Below, piece after piece: positions 1 to 11,894 of a stretch of 64,000 nt of DNA. Position 1 is the first letter of the stretch. The number at the start of each line of letters is the position of its first letter. The notes beneath the pieces are model-generated. The model was not told the origin of the DNA. It did no database searches and worked only from the letters and a program-made list of their open reading frames with translations. The stretch is taken from contig JAHDQS010000001.1 of assembly GCA_018433675.1 (NCBI GenBank), positions 207,233 to 271,232 of the forward strand, read 5' to 3'. The position numbers and the translations under genes are program-made. The DNA comes from Clostridia bacterium. Lineage in GTDB: Bacteria > Bacillota > Peptococcia > DRI-13 > SM3-B62.

Positions 1-259
1 TACCGGTCGTGGGGCTCCTAACGGACATCCCTGTATTCCAACCGTAAAGCTTTGCGGAAACAGTAAGACCAACGTGACGATGCAGTCCCATATTGATGTT
101 GATGTTGCTTCTGTTATTGAAGAGACGGAAACGGTTGAGCAGGCCGGCAAGCGTTTATACGAGTTTGCTGTCGCAGTTGCGTCAGGCACATTGACAAAGG
201 CTGAAATATTGAACTTTGACGGTCACATGGAAATTCTGATTAAAGGCCCGGTAATGTAG
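1..259 (+). CDS. UxaA-family dehydratase, large-domain C-terminus (partial, cut by left edge)
   Basis: The reading frame is open from base 2 to the stop at 257-259, so this is the 3' end of a longer gene. The visible 85 residues start with TGRGAPNGHPC and a proline/valine stretch typical of the end of the large catalytic domain of altronate/galactarate dehydratases and of (R)-sulfolactate sulfo-lyase SuyB. These enzymes remove water (or sulfite) from a 2-hydroxy acid to give a 2-oxo acid. The small SAF domain that completes the enzyme is the next gene, 36 bp downstream, so the enzyme is split into two chains. The order is large then small. The substrate cannot be told from this fragment. Confidence 0.75.
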   Translation, partial: TGRGAPNGHPCIPTVKLCGNSKTNVTMQSHIDVDVASVIEETETVEQAGKRLYEFAVAVASGTLTKAEILNFDGHMEILIKGPVM

Positions 260-295
260 GGTCAATAGACGAAGAAGAGAAGAGGTGTAATTTTA

Positions 296-577
296 ATGAA
301 GAAATACGCCAAACAAATAGTGGAAAAGGATAACGTTGCTACTTGCGTAGCTGATATTAATGCCGGTGATGAGGTCTATGTAAAAATTGATGGGCAGGAA
401 CGTGCCTACAAGGCCAACGCGGTTATTCCTTTCGGGCATAAAATTGCGGTTAAGGCTATCAAAACCGGAGAATTTTTGTACAAATACGGTGAGGCTATCG
501 GTAAAGCCACCCAGGATATTGCGATTGGCGATTGGGTACACACCCATAATGTTGTTGACCATTACGAAGTTGTCTAA
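296..577 (+). CDS. UxaA-family dehydratase small subunit (SAF domain)
   Basis: A 93-residue protein that matches the N-terminal SAF domain of UxaA/GarD and the small SuyA subunit. The recognisable part is the segment around residues 35-60 (RAYKANAVIPFGHKIAVKAI), where family members carry the HKxA signature, followed by GEAIGKAT. SAF domains cap the active site of the large subunit. The start is the ATG at 296, behind an AAGAGGTG-type ribosome site. It follows the large-domain gene at close spacing and precedes the aconitase X genes, so the whole run reads as one catabolic operon. Whether it acts on altronate, sulfolactate or another hydroxy acid is not decidable here. Confidence 0.78.
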   Translation: MKKYAKQIVEKDNVATCVADINAGDEVYVKIDGQERAYKANAVIPFGHKIAVKAIKTGEFLYKYGEAIGKATQDIAIGDWVHTHNVVDHYEVV

Positions 578-615
578 ATACTGCTAAAGCAGCCGCATGA
601 AAGGGGATGCAAGAA

Positions 616-1857
616 GTGCAACTTACTAAATATGAGCAGGAAATGGCCGCAGGCAAACATGGGCCCGGACTGCAAAAAGCAATAAACCTATTGATAAAAT
701 ATGGAGACGCTTGTGGTGCTGAAAGGTTTGTAGAAATCAGCAGTGCACACGTTATGCCAAAGGAGCCTCCCGAGCTGTTAGCTCAGTTTACTGAGGGAAT
801 AGAAGAACTTCCGGTTACTACAACGACACATCCCCTCATGTCTGCTTTTAGCCCGGATAAATGGCAGGAAATGGGGATCCCTGAGGATTTTGCTGAGAAA
901 GAATTATCTGATCACAAAAAAAGGAAAAAAATACATGAAGAATTGGGCTTTATCAAGAGTTACAGCTGCTTGCCCATGCACATGGGCAATCTGCCCCGCA
1001 GAGGGGACTATATCTCCTGGATCGGTTCCTGTGCGCAGATTCTTGCTAACTCGCTAATCGGTGCCAAAACCAATAAAGACGGAACAGTGATCAATCTTTG
1101 CTCCGCTTTGACCGGACGAGCACTCTATCATGGGTTGTATCTTGATGAAAACCGTTATGCCAAGGTGGTTGTCAAGCTGGCCGATGATGTAGTGCTGGAG
1201 GGAGATGATGATTATGGGGCACTGGGATACTTTGTCGGCGGACATGTAGTAATCGGCAATGTGGTTTTTGACTGTATACCTAAGAAAGCAACCTTTGATC
1301 AACTCAAGTATTTGATTGCTCCTGTTGCCACCAGCGGGTCGGTTCACGTCTGTCATGTTGCGGGAATAACCCCTGAAGCACCTACGGTGGAAGCTGCTCT
1401 GGGGGGGAAAGAACCTGAAGCAGTGTTGGTGGTGACCCGTGAAGATCTGGAAAAAACCAAGGATTTGTTTAAATACTCTCCCGAGACCCCTGTAGATTTG
1501 GTTTTAATAGGCTGTCCCCACGTGACAGTTGAAGAGGCCAGACAGATAGCCAAGCTGCTCAAAGGAAAGAAGATAGGCGAAGGCAAACGACTATGGCTGG
1601 CAATGGGCGATGCGACGTATACCCTTGTTAAGGCAATGGGAGACGCGGAAACTATCGAAAAAGCGGGAGGAGTATTCAGTAATACCTGTATGGCTACAAT
1701 TCCCGATTCACCTTTGCCGGAGAATGTCAAAGTTGTGATGACTAATTCCTTTAAAGCGGCACATTACGTTAATTCTCTTCAACAAGGGAAGGTTAAGGTA
1801 ATAATCGGTAGTCTGGAACAATGCCTGGATTCACTAAAATTACAGAAAAGGTCGTGA
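616..1857 (+). CDS. Aconitase X large (catalytic) subunit
   Basis: A 413-residue protein with the layout of the AcnX catalytic subunit. Visible landmarks are an N-terminal LTKYEQEMAAGKHG, a central cysteine motif SCLPMHMGNLPRRGDY followed by SCAQILANSLIGAKTNKDG, a TSGSVHVCHVAGITPEAPT segment, and a C-terminal SNTC...MTNSFKAAHY motif. AcnX enzymes are Fe-S dehydratases; characterised bacterial members dehydrate cis-3-hydroxy-L-proline and archaeal members dehydrate 5-phosphomevalonate. I place the start at the GTG at 616, nine bases after AAGGGG, because homologues begin near this point; an ATG at 607 sits too close to that ribosome site. The small subunit follows after 7 bp. Its place beside a TRAP transporter and a UxaA-type dehydratase favours catabolism over isoprenoid synthesis. 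Confidence 0.85.
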   Translation: MQLTKYEQEMAAGKHGPGLQKAINLLIKYGDACGAERFVEISSAHVMPKEPPELLAQFTEGIEELPVTTTTHPLMSAFSPDKWQEMGIPEDFAEKELSDHKKRKKIHEELGFIKSYSCLPMHMGNLPRRGDYISWIGSCAQILANSLIGAKTNKDGTVINLCSALTGRALYHGLYLDENRYAKVVVKLADDVVLEGDDDYGALGYFVGGHVVIGNVVFDCIPKKATFDQLKYLIAPVATSGSVHVCHVAGITPEAPTVEAALGGKEPEAVLVVTREDLEKTKDLFKYSPETPVDLVLIGCPHVTVEEARQIAKLLKGKKIGEGKRLWLAMGDATYTLVKAMGDAETIEKAGGVFSNTCMATIPDSPLPENVKVVMTNSFKAAHYVNSLQQGKVKVIIGSLEQCLDSLKLQKRS

Positions 1858-1864
1858 ATACGGA

Positions 1865-2275
1865 ATGCGAATCAAAGGAAAATCACTTAACAACGGAAAG
1901 GTGAGAGGAGAAGCCCTCGTATTTGATGTTCCGTTTTCCTTTATAGGAGATATGTGCCCCGATACCGGAACCGTCACTATGAGTGGGCATCCTCTGTTCG
2001 GGGAGTCACTGAAGGACAAGATTCTTGTGATACCAACCAGCCGAGGCGGCACGATTGCGCCGTATATTGCTTATTATGCTCAAAAGAATAATGTTGCGCC
2101 TGCAGCAATCCTTTGCAATATTGCAGATACCATTACGCTGGAATGTGCTTTGACTATCGATATACCAATCATGGACGGTTTTGAAGAGGATATAACAAAA
2201 ATACTTGCCTCGGGTGACGAATTGGAAATCAATACCGACAGTGGATATATTGAAGTTATCAGACAAATGTTATAA
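1865..2275 (+). CDS. Aconitase X small (swivel, DUF126) subunit
   Basis: A 136-residue protein of the DUF126 swivel-domain family. It opens with IKGKSLNNGKVRGEALV, typical of these subunits, and has GHPLFGESLKDKILVIPTSRGGT, where the conserved glycine and serine-rich loop reaches into the active site of the large subunit. In type I AcnX the two parts are fused; here they are separate chains, the type II arrangement. The start ATG at 1865 lies 7 bp after the large-subunit stop, so translation is probably coupled. The two AcnX genes and the two UxaA-type genes form four consecutive dehydratase genes. Confidence 0.87.
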   Translation: MRIKGKSLNNGKVRGEALVFDVPFSFIGDMCPDTGTVTMSGHPLFGESLKDKILVIPTSRGGTIAPYIAYYAQKNNVAPAAILCNIADTITLECALTIDIPIMDGFEEDITKILASGDELEINTDSGYIEVIRQML

Positions 2276-2313
2276 ACTCCAGCTATGTGCAAGTTTTGCT
2301 AAAGGAGGGCTGA

Positions 2314-2862
2314 GTGCACTTGAATGTTAAAAAAAGTCCCTGGTCAAAAGTCAACCGTGTATTTTGGTGGGTTGCTACAGCAGCAATCGCAATAATGGCC
2401 GTTTCAACCACAGTAGATGTTATATGGAGGTGGTTCATGGGTGACGCGATTGGTCCTGTCTATTCGTTATGTGAGACACTAATGGCTGTTATGGTCTGGT
2501 CGGCAATAGCGCCAACCCAGGAAACAGGCGGACATATCGGTGTTACGGTTTTTACAAGCAGATTAAAAGGGAAGGTCAAAGTTGTCTTCGAGGTAATAGG
2601 TCTGCTGGTATGTATTACCTTCTTTGTGCTCATTTTTTGGAAAACATTAGAGGACGGAATCTGGGCGTATGGAGTCAAGACCTTCAGGTATGGCGACTAT
2701 TATCGCTTTCCTACCTGGTGGGCAAGGTTATTTGTTCCGGTTGGAGCATTAGCCATGATAGGACAGCTGGTTTTCGAGACTATAAACAATCTCAGAGTAT
2801 TGTTTAGCGGTTCCAAGAGTGATGAAGTCGGCGTTTTGGACGCGGGAAAGAAAGAGGTGTGA
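2314..2862 (+). CDS. dctQ: TRAP transporter small membrane subunit (DctQ type)
   Basis: A 182-residue membrane protein with four hydrophobic segments (about residues 15-35, 50-68, 90-112 and 135-155), the size and topology of DctQ. The motif around ETGGHIGVTVF is common in the family. It starts at a GTG at 2314, five bases after an AAAGGAGGG ribosome site. DctQ pairs with DctM to form the membrane part of a tripartite ATP-independent transporter that uses the sodium gradient to take up organic acids. It directly follows the AcnX genes and is followed by dctM and dctP, so the imported compound is probably the dehydratase substrate. Confidence 0.87.
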   Translation: MHLNVKKSPWSKVNRVFWWVATAAIAIMAVSTTVDVIWRWFMGDAIGPVYSLCETLMAVMVWSAIAPTQETGGHIGVTVFTSRLKGKVKVVFEVIGLLVCITFFVLIFWKTLEDGIWAYGVKTFRYGDYYRFPTWWARLFVPVGALAMIGQLVFETINNLRVLFSGSKSDEVGVLDAGKKEV

Positions 2863-2866
2863 GTGT

Positions 2867-4189
2867 ATGGATCCTATGACCGTTGTAATTATTTGCGTAG
2901 CTTTATTACTGGCCTTGATGGTGATTGGGGTTCCGATTTATGCTTGCCTCGGTTTCACCGGTCTATTGGGCACAGTTATGCTTAGTGGTTGGAAAGTCGC
3001 CATAACTATGCTGAAAAATTTTCCCTATATGCGTTCTGCGGATTACATCATGATGGTTGTGCCGATGTTTATAATGATGGGATATATTGCCTTCGCAGCC
3101 GGGTTGAGCAGAGATGCCTACACCATAGCTAACAAGTGGCTGGCCAGATTACCGGCAGGTTTGGCAATGGCTACTATTATGGCCAGTGCCATGTTTGGTG
3201 CCTGTTGCGGTTCTAGTGTTGCCTGTTCTGCTACCATGGGAAAAGTGTCTATTCCAGAAATGACCGAGAAAGGATATAACCCGAAGGTCTCCGCAGGAGT
3301 TGTGGCGGCGGGGGGGCTCTTGGGAATTATGATTCCTCCCAGTACGATTTTGGTGTTTTACGGGACCCTGGCCGAGGTTTCGGTCGGGCAAATGCTTTTG
3401 GCTGGTGTAATACCGGGAATAGTAACTGCGGTAATATATTGCGGAGGTCTCCTGATTTGGAGCCATTTCGATAAAACCCTTTGCCCTTCAACTTATAAAG
3501 TTAGCTGGAAAGAAAAATTGTGGTCCTTGCGTTTGGTATGGGGTGTTTTTGTTCTCTTTGTAATAATTATCGGCGGAATATACGGTGGTATCGTCACTCC
3601 TACAGAAGCCGCCGCCATTGGGGCTGTTGCCTGCTTCCTCATGATGTTGATTAAAACTCCCAGGAGTGAGTACAAGAATATCGGAACATATATGATGGAG
3701 GCAATGAAGGAGACCGTAAACACGTGTGGGATGATTTTTTTGATCTTGATTTCATCTGCTATCTTCAGTATTTTTATGACTCAGGCAGGGATTCCGGCCA
3801 TGGTCAATAGTTGGGCCACCAGTTTACCCTTACCCTCATTGGCTATTGTAGGAATGTTTCTTATAGTTCTAGTGCCGATGGGCATGTTCTTAGACCCTTT
3901 TTCCTGTTTGGTCATTACCGTTCCCATAACTTATCCGGTAGTAGTTGGAACATTTGGGTACAGTCCGCTTTGGTATGGAATTCTTTTAACCCTGATGATT
4001 CAGGTTGGACTGATATCGCCCCCTGTCGGCTTGAATGCATATGTCATGAAGGGAGCTTGTCCTGAGCTTAGCCTGGAAGATATTTTCAAGGGCTGCTATC
4101 CATTTATTTTCTTTACATTGCTTACGGTAGCTCTGATCTTGTTCCTGCCGCAATTGGCTACCTGGTTGCCACTCAGCATGGGAAAATAA
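2867..4189 (+). CDS. dctM: TRAP transporter large permease (DctM type)
   Basis: A 440-residue polytopic membrane protein with about twelve hydrophobic segments. It shows the DctM signatures MFGACCGSSVACSATMG near residues 108-125, GGLLGIMIPPSTILVFYG near 147-165, and a C-terminal LISPPVGLNAYVMKG. It forms the translocation channel of the transporter. I chose the ATG at 2867 behind AAAGAGGTG; an upstream in-frame start would run back into dctQ. It sits 4 bp after dctQ, so the two are probably translationally coupled. Start precision is good and the family assignment is firm; the substrate is unknown. Confidence 0.92.
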   Translation: MDPMTVVIICVALLLALMVIGVPIYACLGFTGLLGTVMLSGWKVAITMLKNFPYMRSADYIMMVVPMFIMMGYIAFAAGLSRDAYTIANKWLARLPAGLAMATIMASAMFGACCGSSVACSATMGKVSIPEMTEKGYNPKVSAGVVAAGGLLGIMIPPSTILVFYGTLAEVSVGQMLLAGVIPGIVTAVIYCGGLLIWSHFDKTLCPSTYKVSWKEKLWSLRLVWGVFVLFVIIIGGIYGGIVTPTEAAAIGAVACFLMMLIKTPRSEYKNIGTYMMEAMKETVNTCGMIFLILISSAIFSIFMTQAGIPAMVNSWATSLPLPSLAIVGMFLIVLVPMGMFLDPFSCLVITVPITYPVVVGTFGYSPLWYGILLTLMIQVGLISPPVGLNAYVMKGACPELSLEDIFKGCYPFIFFTLLTVALILFLPQLATWLPLSMGK

Positions 4190-4223
4190 CCATGTGAATG
4201 GATAAAAAAGGAGGAAAAGGAAA

Positions 4224-5366
4224 ATGTTAAAAGACAAAAAATGGGCACTACTTCTTGTCGTTGTTTCCCTGCTTCTTGCTGGTTGTTTGTTGGCAGGATG
4301 CGGCGGAGGTGACAAAGCAACAGGAGAAGACGATGCCGAAAAAACATGGACCCTGAAGTATGACTATTACAGCATCGAAAACTCTGAGCCCGCCATCATT
4401 GACAAATGGTATTTTGATGAAGTGGCGAAAAGAAGCAACGGAAGAATCAATATTGAGTATTACTGGGCCGGTGCTCTGCGTAAAACCGGTGAGCATTATG
4501 GTGCTGTACGTGACGGGCTCAGCGAATTGTCGTTTTTGAACTATGGATACTATTCTGCCGAGCTTCCCATTAGCCGCGGCGTAGAATGGAAATGGAGACC
4601 CGGCTTAGAGAGCCCGGATGGTCTTAATAAGGCCATTAATAAGCTTTACGATGAAACTGAAGCTTGGCAACAAGAATACGAACGCAACAACATTAAGGTC
4701 CTTTATATGTCCAATTGGGGCGCGGAAGCATGTCTGTTTAAGACCCCCGTTCTGTCTATCGATGATTTGCAAGGCTTGAAGGCACGTACCTATGGTGTTG
4801 AGGGCGATGTCATGAAGATACTGGGCGCAGTACCCTTGTCGATAGCTAACAATGAAACCTATACTTCCCTGGAAAGCGGCGTTATCGACTGTGTAACAAG
4901 CTTTGGACTCAGAACCGCAGCCGGCATGCGTTTGCACGAAAAAGCCCCGTGTATTGTTGATATTGGAGCAGGCGTGCAGGGACCTTCAGCTGTAGTCATG
5001 AATCTTGATCTCTGGAACGAGTTTCCACAGGAGATAAAAGATATCTTCTTGGAAGTCCGGCAAGAACTTCTTGATTATAAATGGGCAGAGATTATGAACA
5101 ACACTGTTTTAGAAGGCGTTAATATGATGCTGGAAGACGGCACCACATTCTATGAATGGCCGGAAGATGTCATCAAGCAGGCTGCGGATATTGCCGTGCC
5201 GATGCAGGAAGAGAATTGGATTAATGACATGGTTTCTATGAAACTAATGACAGAAGAAGAATGCAAAGACTTTTTAGCTAAGCTTGACAAATATACTGCT
5301 GAGTTCAGTGAAAATGCGGAAGTTAAAAGTTTCAGTCAGGTATATAAGGAAGTAACCGAGAAGTAA
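4224..5366 (+). CDS. dctP: TRAP transporter solute-binding lipoprotein (DctP type)
   Basis: A 380-residue secreted binding protein. The first 26 residues form a lipoprotein signal with a lysine-rich head, a leucine/valine core and a lipobox ending in LLAGC (two tandem candidates), so it is probably anchored to the outer face of the membrane. The mature part has the DctP/YiaO fold signatures: an EVAKRSNGRINIEYYWAGAL segment, LKARTYGVEGDVMKILGAVP, and the ESGVIDCVTSF region that normally precedes the carboxylate-binding arginine. It delivers the substrate to DctQM. It ends the operon: a strong hairpin terminator follows after 31 bp. Confidence 0.92.
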   Translation: MLKDKKWALLLVVVSLLLAGCLLAGCGGGDKATGEDDAEKTWTLKYDYYSIENSEPAIIDKWYFDEVAKRSNGRINIEYYWAGALRKTGEHYGAVRDGLSELSFLNYGYYSAELPISRGVEWKWRPGLESPDGLNKAINKLYDETEAWQQEYERNNIKVLYMSNWGAEACLFKTPVLSIDDLQGLKARTYGVEGDVMKILGAVPLSIANNETYTSLESGVIDCVTSFGLRTAAGMRLHEKAPCIVDIGAGVQGPSAVVMNLDLWNEFPQEIKDIFLEVRQELLDYKWAEIMNNTVLEGVNMMLEDGTTFYEWPEDVIKQAADIAVPMQEENWINDMVSMKLMTEEECKDFLAKLDKYTAEFSENAEVKSFSQVYKEVTEK

Positions 5367-5397
5367 AAAGCTTACGCCTCCCTATATATACCATATC

Positions 5398-5440
5398 CAA
5401 AAGGGTATCGGGCTAGAAAGCCGATACCCTTTTGGTGACA
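5398..5440 (+). terminator. Rho-independent terminator after dctP
   Basis: Two perfect 14-bp arms (5398-5411 and 5421-5434) around a 9-base loop, with A and T runs on both outer sides. It closes the UxaA-AcnX-TRAP operon and separates it from the regulator gene. Confidence 0.85.
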
Positions 5441-5463
5441 AAAAAACAGTTTCAACCTATTTG

Positions 5464-5503
5464 TTTGTACTTAATTGTACAAAGCCATAGTATGTATTAT
5501 AAT
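5464..5503 (+). promoter_or_regulatory. Promoter of the GntR gene with overlapping inverted-repeat operator
   Basis: The -35 box TTGTAC (5475-5480) and -10 box TATAAT (5498-5503) are 17 bases apart, an ideal sigma-A promoter. The inverted repeat TTTGTAC-ttaatt-GTACAAA (5464-5483) covers the -35 box. FadR-family regulators bind such short palindromes, so autoregulation by the product of the next gene is a reasonable inference. No second copy was seen elsewhere in the window. Confidence 0.7.
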
Positions 5504-5546
5504 CTAGAAGGAGCATTCATACTATCTTATGAAAAGGTGCCTGAAA

Positions 5547-6248
5547 ATGTTAAAACCAAAAAACACGTTTGAAAAAATCGATAGAAAAAATTTGCCTGAT
5601 CAAATTATCCGCCAAATTCGAGCGATGATTGAAAAGGGATTACTTAAACCTAATGATAGGCTGCCTTCTGAGCGTGAACTGGCGGAAATGTTGGGAGTTA
5701 GTCGATTGCCCTTGCGCGAAGCCCTAAAATCATTACAATCTACCAACGTGCTTGATGTTCGACCGGGAGAGGGTTATTTTGTGCGGGGTATTGAGACAGT
5801 GCGTCTGCTGGAGTTCTTTGAGGGCAAGTTGAATCAAGAAAAAGACATGCTCAACGATCTCAAGGAGGCCCGTATCATTATTGAATTAGGCGCAATAGAT
5901 CTGGCCTGTGAACGAAGAACAGAAGCGGATATTAAACGGATGAGAAGTAGTAATGAAAAAATGAAGAAAGCCGTCAATGAAGACAGCGAGGATGTTATTA
6001 AGTATTCCATGGAATTTCATAATAACATTTTTGAAACCAGCAGAAACGGATTTCTTATTTCTATTATGGCTTGTATGAACAGTGCAATCTATAAAGGCAG
6101 GATCAAATCATTAAAAACCATTAATAAACGATACCTGTTAGCCTATGAAGAGCATAATGAAATGCTGGAGGCAATTGCTGTACGAGACGCTGAAAAGGCA
6201 AAATCTCTAATGAGGCACCACCTGCAATCTTCATATCATGTTGATTAG
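5547..6248 (+). CDS. GntR/FadR-family transcriptional regulator
   Basis: A 233-residue regulator. Residues about 10-78 are a winged helix-turn-helix of the GntR type, with LPSERELAEMLGVSRLPLREAL and a VRPGEGYFV wing. The rest is an all-helical FCD domain, in which LKEARIIIELGAIDLACERR and a histidine-bearing FHNNIF segment match the usual ligand/metal site. FadR-type proteins with FCD domains usually repress genes for organic-acid use and are released by the acid. I prefer the ATG at 5547 behind AAAAGGTG over the ATG at 5529, which lacks a ribosome site at good spacing. It probably controls the upstream TRAP/dehydratase operon and itself. Confidence 0.85.
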   Translation: MLKPKNTFEKIDRKNLPDQIIRQIRAMIEKGLLKPNDRLPSERELAEMLGVSRLPLREALKSLQSTNVLDVRPGEGYFVRGIETVRLLEFFEGKLNQEKDMLNDLKEARIIIELGAIDLACERRTEADIKRMRSSNEKMKKAVNEDSEDVIKYSMEFHNNIFETSRNGFLISIMACMNSAIYKGRIKSLKTINKRYLLAYEEHNEMLEAIAVRDAEKAKSLMRHHLQSSYHVD

Positions 6249-6279
6249 TCTGAACATTAACTTTGCAATAGTGCCCTAG

Positions 6280-9936
<3,657 letters not shown>

Positions 9937-9968
9937 TTGTTAAATTAATAATTTCGGAAAACTTTTTA

Positions 9969-10003
9969 GAACATGTCTGTGAAACAGGCATGTTCTTTTG
10001 TTT
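9969..10003 (+). terminator. Rho-independent terminator after nifJ
   Basis: GAACATGTCTGT and ACAGGCATGTTC form a 12-bp stem with one G-U pair and a GAA loop (9969-9995), followed by TTTTGTTT. Its position also argues against the long upstream extension of the next reading frame. Confidence 0.78.
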
Positions 10004-10046
10004 ACACCGGTTAAATATTAGCAAAGTGTCATACAATACAAATACT

Positions 10047-10727
10047 ATGCAAATAAACTCATGGGGAATCAAGCAGAGAATTGCAGAAGCCTATATAGGC
10101 GAATATGCCAGCGGAAAGAGTGAAATGGCGGTTAATAGAGCATTGTATTTACTGCATAACGGATTTACTCCTGTTACTCTGGTTGATTTGGATCTGGTGG
10201 AACCCTTCTATACGTTGCGACCCATTAAGGTTCAATTAGAAGTGGAGGGGCTGGAGGTAATAGCCTGGGAAACAGCGGATACCCTCGGGCTTGGTGAGGC
10301 CGGAAACATATTAAAGCCGGGCATGCGCTGGGCTCTCAAAAAAGAGGGTAGCGTTATCTTTGATGTTGGCTACGGAATAGATGGAGCAAACAAGACGAGG
10401 TTGTTGGAGGGTGCAGGGGAGCTAAAGATTTACGTGGTTGTTAATATTGCGCGGCCGATGACAGGTGATGTAATGAGAATTGTTGAATACGTACAATCTT
10501 TGGGGCGAGTGGACGGGCTGATAAACAATTCCCATTTGGGCGACGATACGGATCTGGAAATTATCAATGAAGGGGTGGAGGTAGTTACGGAAGCGGCAAA
10601 GAAATTTGGGCTTCCGGTTATCTGGACAGCGGTAGAAGAAAAATTTGCCGAGCAAATAGGGGATTATGATAAAAAGGGGAACCCCGTGTTTTTTTTGAAA
10701 AGGAGAATGCAGCACACTTTTTGGTGA
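10047..10727 (+). CDS. P-loop nucleotide-binding protein, function unknown
   Basis: About 226 residues from the ATG at 10047; the frame runs upstream to 9933 but that part overlaps the nifJ terminator. A Walker A loop GEYASGKSE sits near residue 13-21. VTLVDLDLVEPFYTLR (near 44-60) looks like the P2/switch I region of SIMIBI ATPases, VIFDVGYGIDGA (near 107-118) like the Walker B region, and NNSHLGDD a guanine/adenine-binding loop. This resembles CobQ/MinD-type ATPases, but the residues are not enough to name a substrate. It lies 61 bp before a four-gene 2-oxoacid oxidoreductase set, so a role in assembling or regulating that enzyme is possible but unproven. No strong ribosome site precedes the chosen start. 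Confidence 0.6.
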   Translation: MQINSWGIKQRIAEAYIGEYASGKSEMAVNRALYLLHNGFTPVTLVDLDLVEPFYTLRPIKVQLEVEGLEVIAWETADTLGLGEAGNILKPGMRWALKKEGSVIFDVGYGIDGANKTRLLEGAGELKIYVVVNIARPMTGDVMRIVEYVQSLGRVDGLINNSHLGDDTDLEIINEGVEVVTEAAKKFGLPVIWTAVEEKFAEQIGDYDKKGNPVFFLKRRMQHTFW

Positions 10728-10788
10728 GAGCGGCAATAATGCCGTTGTTATATGATACATATTAAGTTACTGGGAGGTGTTTTTTAAT

Positions 10789-11874
10789 ATGTTAGAAAAA
10801 CCCATCGGAGGAGAAAAGAGAGTATTCATGACGGGGAACGAGGTTGTTGCCTGGGCAGCTCTTGCTGCTGAAGCCGATATTATGTATGGCTACCCGATAA
10901 CACCGCAAAATGAAGTGATGCACTACTGGACAAGATTAGCGCCGAAATACGGCAGATCTTTTTTGCAAACAGAAGACGAAATCTCTGCCGGATTTACGAC
11001 CTGTGGCGGAGTACTATCGGGCAAGAGGGCCTTCACGGCCACAGCCGGTCCGGGTAATATTTTGATGCAGGAGTCCATGACTATGGCTGAAATGATGAGA
11101 ATACCAACGGTGCTTGTCGTTCAGCAGCGGGGTGGACCTTCGACCGCTACTGTTATTTATTCACAGCAGGAGGTAACTATGACCTGCTTTGGAGGAAACG
11201 GAGAAGGCCTGAGGATTGTGTATTCCACATGTAGCCATCAGGAGTTGTACGATTATACCATTAAAGCATTCAACGTTGCTTGGAAGTATCGTTTTCCGGT
11301 GTTTGTCTTGGGCGACGGCTACCAGGCCAAGATGAGAGAGTCGTTGAAGATGTATGATCCGGCAACCAAAGGAATCAAAATGGTAGAGACGCAGCCTTCG
11401 TTGGGATTGGCAGGAGTGCCGGGGGTGGATCGTGAACCCAGCCATTTGCGTAATACATACAATACCGAGGAAGAGCTTTGCGAGGTCGTGACAAACCTGG
11501 TTAAGGAATACAATAAAGTAGTGCCGGAGGTAGTAGAGTACGAGACCTTTGAGACAGAAGTTGCGGAAATAGTATTGCTCGGACACGGAATTGTGACGAG
11601 AGCGGCCCAGGCGGCAGTCAAGACGCTGCGTGAGCAAGGGATCAAAGTCGGACATTTCCGGCCTATCACTATCCACCCGTTTGCGGCTGATGAATTAAGG
11701 GCAATTTGTAAGCATGCTAAAAAACTGATAGTAATTGAATCGGCCCAGGGTCAGTTTGAGAGGATTGTGAAGGAAGCCATTTATGGCGAGTCCGTTCCTA
11801 TGGAAAGCTACTTCAAGCCGGGGCAAGGTGTAACCGGCGAGGAGATAGTAGAATACGTCAAAAAAGGACTGTAA
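10789..11874 (+). CDS. korA: 2-oxoacid:ferredoxin oxidoreductase, alpha subunit
   Basis: A 361-residue subunit with the pyrimidine-binding domain (GNEVVAWAALAAEADIMYGYPITPQNE near residues 15-40), the ATAGPGNILMQE and QQRGGPSTAT motifs typical of KorA/VorB, and a C-terminal transketolase-C-like domain (HFRPITIHPF). Together with the next three genes it makes a heterotetrameric enzyme that oxidatively decarboxylates a 2-oxoacid to an acyl-CoA with reduction of ferredoxin. The ATG at 10789 follows TGGGAGG; a GTG at 10777 overlaps that site and is less likely. The sequence suits 2-oxoglutarate or branched-chain 2-oxoacids; I cannot separate these. Confidence 0.9.
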   Translation: MLEKPIGGEKRVFMTGNEVVAWAALAAEADIMYGYPITPQNEVMHYWTRLAPKYGRSFLQTEDEISAGFTTCGGVLSGKRAFTATAGPGNILMQESMTMAEMMRIPTVLVVQQRGGPSTATVIYSQQEVTMTCFGGNGEGLRIVYSTCSHQELYDYTIKAFNVAWKYRFPVFVLGDGYQAKMRESLKMYDPATKGIKMVETQPSLGLAGVPGVDREPSHLRNTYNTEEELCEVVTNLVKEYNKVVPEVVEYETFETEVAEIVLLGHGIVTRAAQAAVKTLREQGIKVGHFRPITIHPFAADELRAICKHAKKLIVIESAQGQFERIVKEAIYGESVPMESYFKPGQGVTGEEIVEYVKKGL

Positions 11875-11894
11875 ATTGAGAAAGGAGGTTAATC

